The notes under the pieces were generated by a model. That model did no database searches and was not told where the DNA came from. It worked only from the letters and a program-made list of their open reading frames with translations. Below, piece by piece: positions 29,221 to 34,757 of a stretch of DNA of 34,757 bases. How positions within the stretch are numbered: the stretch's first letter is position 1; every line of letters starts with the position of its first letter. Source of the DNA: Candidatus Cryptobacteroides avistercoris (lineage in GTDB: Bacteria > Bacteroidota > Bacteroidia > Bacteroidales > UBA932); assembly GCA_017695095.1 (NCBI GenBank), contig JADILW010000054.1, positions 1-34,757 on the forward strand. The letters run 5' to 3'. A program made the position numbers and the translations under genes.

Positions 29221-29252
29221 TTTGTAGTTGAAAGAAATAATGCCTAAATTCG
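29221..29252 (+). promoter_or_regulatory. Promoter of rplU-rpmA (TTTG-N20-TAAATTCG)
   Basis: TTTG at 29221-29224, TAAATTCG at 29245-29252. Confidence 0.65.
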
Positions 29253-29270
29253 CAGTCCAAAATTTTTGAT

Positions 29271-29339
29271 GGTCGCCAAGCCTGTCAAGAGCCGCCGTGT
29301 GAGGCGGACGCTTGCGGCCGAAACTTTAAAACAAAGTTT
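29271..29339 (+). promoter_or_regulatory. Structured rplU 5' leader
   Basis: Stem GGTCGCCAAGC (29271-29281) / GCTTGCGGCC (29310-29319); inner CCGCC-GTGTGA-GGCGG; second hairpin AAACTTT-AAAAC-AAAGTTT (29321-29339). Confidence 0.55.
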
Positions 29340-29342
29340 TAG

Positions 29343-29654
29343 ATGTACGCAATAGTTGAAATTGCAGGCCAGCAGTTCAAGGTTGAAGCTGGAAACGAAA
29401 TCTTTGTGCATAGGCTCGCCGATGCCAAAGGTGCTGATGTGGAGTTCGGCAAGGTGCTTCTCGTGGCCGACGGCGCAGACGTGAAGGTCGGAGCTCCCTA
29501 TGTCGACGGAGCAGTGGTCAAGGCCACCGTGCTCGATGATGAGGTGAAGGCCGACAAGGTCCTCGTGTTCAAGAAGATCCGCCGCAAGGGCTTCCAGAAG
29601 CTCAACGGACATCGTCAGAAGCTTTCAAAGATCAGAATTAACGAAATCGCTTAA
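29343..29654 (+). CDS. rplU: 50S ribosomal protein L21
   Basis: [25 protein letters not shown]...[24 protein letters not shown]. Confidence 0.96.
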   Translation: MYAIVEIAGQQFKVEAGNEIFVHRLADAKGADVEFGKVLLVADGADVKVGAPYVDGAVVKATVLDDEVKADKVLVFKKIRRKGFQKLNGHRQKLSKIRINEIA

Positions 29655-29659
29655 GAGTT

Positions 29660-29920
29660 ATGGCACACAAGAAAGGTCAATCAAGTTCAAAGAACGGTCG
29701 TGAATCACAAAGTAAACGACTCGGACTCAAGAAATTCGGCGGCGAAGTAGTTAAGGCCGGAAATATCATTGTACGTCAGAGGGGAACCGTCCACAACCCC
29801 GACAAGAACGTCGGAATGGGCAAGGACCACACTCTCTACGCTCTCGTAGACGGCACCGTAAAGTTCACTCGCAAGAGAAACGACAAATCTTACGTGTCGG
29901 TAATCCCGTTTGAGAACTAG
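29660..29920 (+). CDS. rpmA: 50S ribosomal protein L27
   Basis: [43 protein letters not shown]. Confidence 0.97.
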   Translation: MAHKKGQSSSKNGRESQSKRLGLKKFGGEVVKAGNIIVRQRGTVHNPDKNVGMGKDHTLYALVDGTVKFTRKRNDKSYVSVIPFEN

Positions 29921-29944
29921 CTCGGGGGATATAATGTCGGACAG

Positions 29945-29988
29945 GAGGGACTTGCACTTCGAGCAGAGTGTGGGTCCCTCATATTTTT
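29945..29988 (+). terminator. Intrinsic terminator after rpmA
   Basis: GAGGGAC...GTCCCTC stem-loop followed by ATATTTTT. Confidence 0.75.
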
Positions 29989-29999
29989 CATAAAAGATT

Positions 30000-31271
30000 A
30001 TGTTGACACTCAAGACGCTTCGCGACGACCCTCAGGGAGTTGTCGAGAAATTGAAGATCAAGAATTTCGACGCAAAGCCCATAGTCGACAGGATACTGGA
30101 GCTGGACACCCTGCGTCGCAACCTGCAGACCGAGAGCGACGAGCTCCTCTCGCGCCAGAAGCAGATAGCCGCAAAAATCGGCGGATTGATGAAGGAGGGC
30201 AGGAAGGAGGAGGCCGAGGAGGCCAAGGCCGAGACTGCGGAGCTCAAGGCCAGGTCCGGCGAGCTGCTCTCGAAGATGGACGAGGCCGCAAAGGAACTCG
30301 AATCCCAGCTCGTGCTGCTGCCCAACACGCCCTGCGCCCTCGTGAAGCCCGGAAAGGGCGCCGAGGACAACGAGGTCGTGAAGATGGGCGGCCCCGAGGT
30401 GCATCTTCCAGAGAACGCCCTTCCCCATTGGGAGCTCGCGAAGAAATATGACATCATAGACTTCGACCTCGGCGTCAAGATCACCGGAGCCGGATTCCCC
30501 GTCTACAAGGGCAAGGGCGCCAAGCTGCAGAGAGCGCTGATCAACTTCTTCCTCGATTGCAACACCGCCGCCGGCTACAAGGAGGTGGAGCCTCCCGTCA
30601 TGGTGAACGCAGCTTCTGGCTTCGGCACCGGCCAGCTCCCCGACAAGGAGGGCCAGATGTACCATGCCAACCTGGATGACTTCTACATGGTGCCCACCGC
30701 TGAAGTCCCCGTGACCAACATATTCCGCGACGAGATACTCGCCGCCGGCGAAATCCCCCAGAGGCTCACCGCCTACACCCCCTGCTTCCGCCGCGAGGCC
30801 GGCTCCTACGGCAAGGACGTGCGCGGACTCAACCGCCTGCACCAGTTCGACAAGGTGGAGATCGTCAGGGTGGAGAAGCCCGAGGACTCCTATGCCGCGC
30901 TTGACGACATGGTGGCCCACGTCGAGGGCATAGTCAACAAGCTCGGACTGCGCTACCGCATCCTCCGTCTCTGCGGCGGAGACCTGAGCTTCACCTCCGC
31001 CATCACCTACGACTTCGAACTCTGGTCAGCCGCCCAGCAGCGCTGGCTCGAGATCTCGTCGGTGTCCAACTTCGAGACCTATCAGGCCAACCGCCTGCAT
31101 CTGAGGTACCGCGACGACAGCGGCAAGACCCAGCTCGCGCATACCCTCAACGGCAGCTCGCTCGCGCTTCCCCGCGTGGTGGCCGCCCTGCTCGAAGACA
31201 ACCAGACGCCCGACGGAATCGTGATTCCCGAGATTCTCCGTCCCTACACCGGATTCGACAGAATTGATTAA
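30000..31271 (+). CDS. serS: Seryl-tRNA synthetase
   Basis: MLTLKTLRDDPQGVVEKL; TPCFRREAGSYGKDVRGLNRLHQFDKVEIV. Confidence 0.97.
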   Translation: MLTLKTLRDDPQGVVEKLKIKNFDAKPIVDRILELDTLRRNLQTESDELLSRQKQIAAKIGGLMKEGRKEEAEEAKAETAELKARSGELLSKMDEAAKELESQLVLLPNTPCALVKPGKGAEDNEVVKMGGPEVHLPENALPHWELAKKYDIIDFDLGVKITGAGFPVYKGKGAKLQRALINFFLDCNTAAGYKEVEPPVMVNAASGFGTGQLPDKEGQMYHANLDDFYMVPTAEVPVTNIFRDEILAAGEIPQRLTAYTPCFRREAGSYGKDVRGLNRLHQFDKVEIVRVEKPEDSYAALDDMVAHVEGIVNKLGLRYRILRLCGGDLSFTSAITYDFELWSAAQQRWLEISSVSNFETYQANRLHLRYRDDSGKTQLAHTLNGSSLALPRVVAALLEDNQTPDGIVIPEILRPYTGFDRID

Positions 31272-31830
31272 GGAAGGAACCGTAATATTAGGAATAGATC
31301 CCGGAACCAACATCCTTGGTTTCGGGATTGTCCGTGTCGGTCCGGACCTCCGCCCGCAGTACGTGGACATGGGGGTGTTGGACCTGCGCAAGGTAGAGTC
31401 CCCCTACGAGAAGCTCCGCATAATCCATGACAAGACCGGAGCCCTCTGCGACCTCCATCACCCCGCCTTCCTTGCGATAGAGTCGCCGTTCTACGGACGC
31501 AACGCCCAGGTCATCTTCAAGCTCGGAAGGGCTCAGGGCGCGGCTGTCGTCGCGGCTCTCGAGAGGGGTGCGGAGGTCCATGAATACGCCCCCAGAAAGG
31601 CGAAGATCGCGGTTTGCGGCAACGGCGGCGCCTCCAAGGAGCAGGTTTGTCTGATGTCCCAGAAGATACTTGGCATCAAAATTGCCAACAAATTCCTGGA
31701 TGCGACGGACGCCCTGGCGCTGGCCTTGTGTCATTTCTACCAGATGAGCAGCCCCTTGTCGGGCAGGGAAGGTTCTTCCTCATGGGAGAAATTCGTGGCA
31801 GCTAACCCGGAAAGAATATTGAAAAAATAA
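31264..31830 (+). CDS. ruvC: Holliday junction resolvase RuvC
   Basis: ILGIDPGTNILGFGIV, FLAIESPFYGRNAQVIFKLGRAQGA, DATDALALALCHF. Confidence 0.94.
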   Translation: MIKEGTVILGIDPGTNILGFGIVRVGPDLRPQYVDMGVLDLRKVESPYEKLRIIHDKTGALCDLHHPAFLAIESPFYGRNAQVIFKLGRAQGAAVVAALERGAEVHEYAPRKAKIAVCGNGGASKEQVCLMSQKILGIKIANKFLDATDALALALCHFYQMSSPLSGREGSSSWEKFVAANPERILKK

Positions 31831-31835
31831 AGCCG

Positions 31836-34757
31836 ATGAAAATTTTCAGATGCTTGTTATTCCTCTGTGCCGTAATCACCAGCGTGTCGGTGTCGGCGCA
31901 GAACAATGTGGACATCAAGGCCGTGCTGCTCGATTCGGAAAGCGGTGAACCCGTAGGCTTCGCCACGGTGTCAATCACCAGAGACGGTCAGGACACCCCG
32001 ACGAAGTACACGCTCAGCGACGACAAGGGCAACGTCACCATCAGCTCCGTCAGGCGCGGCACCTACACCCTCAAGGCCGAACTCCTGGGCTACAAGACCC
32101 ACACCGCTCAGATAAAGGTCGAGAATTCCGACATCGACCTGGGGCAGATAAAGCTCAGCCCCGACACCGAACAGATCGACGCAGCCACCGTCTCGGCGCT
32201 CGGCAATCCGGTGATAATCAAGAAAGACACCATAGAATATAACGCGACCTCGTTCAGCACCACCGACAACGACGTGCTCGAGGACCTGCTCAAGAAGCTC
32301 CCCGGAGTGGAAGTATCCGAAGACGGCTCCATAACCGCCAACGGCGAGACCATCTCCAAGATCACCATCGACGGCAAGACCTTCTTCCTCGACGACCCCC
32401 AGCTCGCGTCCAAGAACATCCCCGCAAAGATGATCAACAAGCTCAAGATCATCCAGAAGAAGTCGGAGCAGGCCGAGTTCACAGGAATCGACGACGGTGA
32501 GGAGGAGACGGTGATCGACCTCTCCGTGCAGCCAGGAATGATGCGCGGCCTGTTCGGCAACGTGCTCGGCGGAGTCGGAGCCGACCTTCCCGCGAGCGAC
32601 GGCACGCAGAGCGAACTCAGGTATCAGGGCAACGCCTTCATAGGCCGCTTTACCGACAAGTCGCAGCTCAGCCTTATCCTCAACGGCAACAACGTCAACA
32701 ACCAGGGCGGCACCAACTTCGCCGGCAACATGATGCGCGGTATGCGCAGCGGCGGCATGGGCGGCAGCGGCGGCGGAATCACCACCTCCTACATGGCCGG
32801 AATCAACGCCGCGGGCGACCTCTTCGACGACAGGATGGAGATTGGAGGCAACTACCTCTGGAACTCCAGCGACAACGACGTGATGGAGAGCAGCATGCGA
32901 ACCAACTACCTGACCGATCACAACTTGATCTACAACAGCAGCGGCTCCAGCAGCAACCATTCAGACGGCCACCGTGTCGGCATGCGCCTCGAGCATGAAT
33001 TCTCCGAGAACACCTCCATACTCTTCGAACCCCAGGTGAACTTCGGACGCGGATGGTACAGCGAAACTAGTACTGACGTGACTAATGAAGACGACCTCGC
33101 CGGCAACATAACTAAGCTCAGCGACTCCTACGCCGACAACAGCGGAAACAACGAGAGCGTGTCAGCCAGCGGCTCCTTCCTCTTCAGGCAGAGGCTCGGA
33201 CTTCCCGGCCGCACCCTCACCGCCAGAGTCAACTTCAGCCTCTCCGACAATGTGATGAACGGAATCAACCGCAACGGAACCACCTCCTACGACGACCTCG
33301 GGGCTGTCTCCACCGTAGAGGCGGTGAACCAGAACTTCACCAACGACCAGCGTTCCTACTCGCTCAGCGGCCGCGTCACCTACACCGAGCCTCTCGGCAA
33401 CCATTTCTACGCCGAGGCCAACTACTCCTACAACTGGAACAAGTCCAACTCCGACAAGCAGACCTTCGACCTCAACAACAACGGAGAATTCGACCCCCAG
33501 TACTCCAACAGCATCATCAACGAGACCAACCGCCAGGAGATGGGCGTGAACGTGATGTTCCAGAACGAAGGCTTCCGCGCGCAGGTCGGCTTCTCGGCTA
33601 TGCCCACCAGGACCTTCAACAGCACCACGCGCTACATTATTCCCGAAGGTGAGACAGAAGGAACGTACAGCCCCGTCACCTACGACGACTTCCGCTGGAA
33701 CTTCTCTCCCCAGGTCTCTCTCGACGCCGACTTCAGCGAACTCACCAGCATGAGACTGTTCTACCGCGGAACCTCCAGCCAGCCTTCCACCTCGCAGCTT
33801 ATGCCCGTGCCGGACAACACCGACCCGATGAACATCAGCTTCGGTAATCCCTCGCTGACTCCCTATTTCTCCCACAGCCTGCGCGGCGACTTCCGCTATT
33901 CCAACAGGGAGAAGTTCTCGTCGTTCAACATCCGTTTCAACGGCGGATACGTCCAGAGCCCCATAGTAAACGTGGTGTGGTACGGCAGCAACGGAGGACA
34001 GTACACGATGCCATTCAACGGCCCCGCCTCCTTCAACGGCAGCCTGAACGGCTTCGCCAACCTGCCCTTGGGCGACAGCGCGTTCACGCTGAGCAACACG
34101 ATAGGTGCAAGCTACCGCCAGAGCGCATCCTACGTGGGCACCGACGTGGACATGGGTACCTACAACGAGGATGGCTACTATGCCTTCATGGACGAGTTCA
34201 TCAACCTGTTCGTCAATGACCCCGACTGGTATGCGGCCCATATAACCGAAAACTCCACCAGAACCCTCAGCGCCAATGAGAACCTGCGCATACGCTACAG
34301 GGGCACGGCCCTCGAGGCCATGGTGGGAGCCTCCACCAGGATGAACCGCTCATGGTACTCCATCTCCAACGCCAACGAGAACACCACGACCTGGAACAAC
34401 GCAGTCAACGCCAGCCTGACCTGGAATTGGAACGCCACCGGCATCAGCTTCGAAGGCGACTACAACTACAGGTGGTACAACGGATACTCGACCCAGCAGC
34501 CCTCCGAGAGCATTCTCAACGCCGAGATATCCAAGACGCTCTTCAACGACTCCATGACCCTGGCGCTCAGAGGCTATGACATCCTCGGCCAGTCCAAGAA
34601 CCTCATGGTCAGCGACAGCGCCAACTACCACAGCGAGTCAGTGAACAACACCCTGGGCCGCTATGTGATAGTGTCCCTTACCTGGCGCTTCGGCACCATG
34701 GGAGGCGGCAGAGGCATGTTCGGCGGACGCCCCGGCGGCGGCAGGCCTGCAGGCGGC
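31836..34757 (+). CDS. TonB-dependent receptor-like outer membrane protein with carboxypeptidase-like regulatory domain (3' truncated by window end)
   Basis: Open frame from ATG 31836 to the window end (974 codons, not in the ORF track); signal peptide MKIFRCLLFLCAVITSVSVSAQ, GFATVSITRDG, plug-like LEDLLKKLPGVEVSEDGSITANGETISKITIDGKTFF. Confidence 0.88.
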   Translation, partial: MKIFRCLLFLCAVITSVSVSAQNNVDIKAVLLDSESGEPVGFATVSITRDGQDTPTKYTLSDDKGNVTISSVRRGTYTLKAELLGYKTHTAQIKVENSDIDLGQIKLSPDTEQIDAATVSALGNPVIIKKDTIEYNATSFSTTDNDVLEDLLKKLPGVEVSEDGSITANGETISKITIDGKTFFLDDPQLASKNIPAKMINKLKIIQKKSEQAEFTGIDDGEEETVIDLSVQPGMMRGLFGNVLGGVGADLPASDGTQSELRYQGNAFIGRFTDKSQLSLILNGNNVNNQGGTNFAGNMMRGMRSGGMGGSGGGITTSYMAGINAAGDLFDDRMEIGGNYLWNSSDNDVMESSMRTNYLTDHNLIYNSSGSSSNHSDGHRVGMRLEHEFSENTSILFEPQVNFGRGWYSETSTDVTNEDDLAGNITKLSDSYADNSGNNESVSASGSFLFRQRLGLPGRTLTARVNFSLSDNVMNGINRNGTTSYDDLGAVSTVEAVNQNFTNDQRSYSLSGRVTYTEPLGNHFYAEANYSYNWNKSNSDKQTFDLNNNGEFDPQYSNSIINETNRQEMGVNVMFQNEGFRAQVGFSAMPTRTFNSTTRYIIPEGETEGTYSPVTYDDFRWNFSPQVSLDADFSELTSMRLFYRGTSSQPSTSQLMPVPDNTDPMNISFGNPSLTPYFSHSLRGDFRYSNREKFSSFNIRFNGGYVQSPIVNVVWYGSNGGQYTMPFNGPASFNGSLNGFANLPLGDSAFTLSNTIGASYRQSASYVGTDVDMGTYNEDGYYAFMDEFINLFVNDPDWYAAHITENSTRTLSANENLRIRYRGTALEAMVGASTRMNRSWYSISNANENTTTWNNAVNASLTWNWNATGISFEGDYNYRWYNGYSTQQPSESILNAEISKTLFNDSMTLALRGYDILGQSKNLMVSDSANYHSESVNNTLGRYVIVSLTWRFGTMGGGRGMFGGRPGGGRPAGG

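Noticed and set aside
31971-34241. Two long minus-strand ORFs (31971-32960, 33162-34241)
   Set aside because: Antisense to a continuous receptor frame from 31836 to the window end; G/V/A-rich translations without domains.

Overview
This is a GC-rich chromosomal window that looks like Bacteroidales. The evidence is TAnnTTTG-type -7 boxes, a DUF4293 protein, a SusC/TonB-receptor-like outer-membrane protein, and an rpsU gene with an unusually strong Shine-Dalgarno. Most of the window is housekeeping: acetyl-CoA hydrolase/transferase, MazG, prfA, fabF, a LytTR regulator, a nucleoside phosphorylase, a Clp_N-only protein, gyrA, a TPR protein, CapA, a SPOR lipoprotein, an M28-like/TonB_C fusion, leuS, two YitT proteins, an AraC regulator, RluA, dnaK, a choloylglycine-hydrolase-like protein, rpsU, Sir2, an ATPase, rplU-rpmA, serS, ruvC and a truncated TonB-dependent receptor. 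The most unusual part is a ~1.4 kb stretch without a credible gene (25422-26843), full of hairpins and repeats. One palindromic element there (25598-25698, minus strand) has a second copy at 29067-29184 (plus strand). The two share a conserved core, show compensatory changes in two internal stems, and have unrelated but self-complementary outer arms. This suggests a structured repeat or ncRNA family. Other leads are a Leu at the GyrA Ser83-equivalent QRDR position, an apparently inactivated M28 peptidase fused to a TonB C-terminal domain, a near-full anti-SD match ahead of rpsU, and a structured rplU leader. No homology search or folding was run, so product names rest on recognisable sequence motifs.
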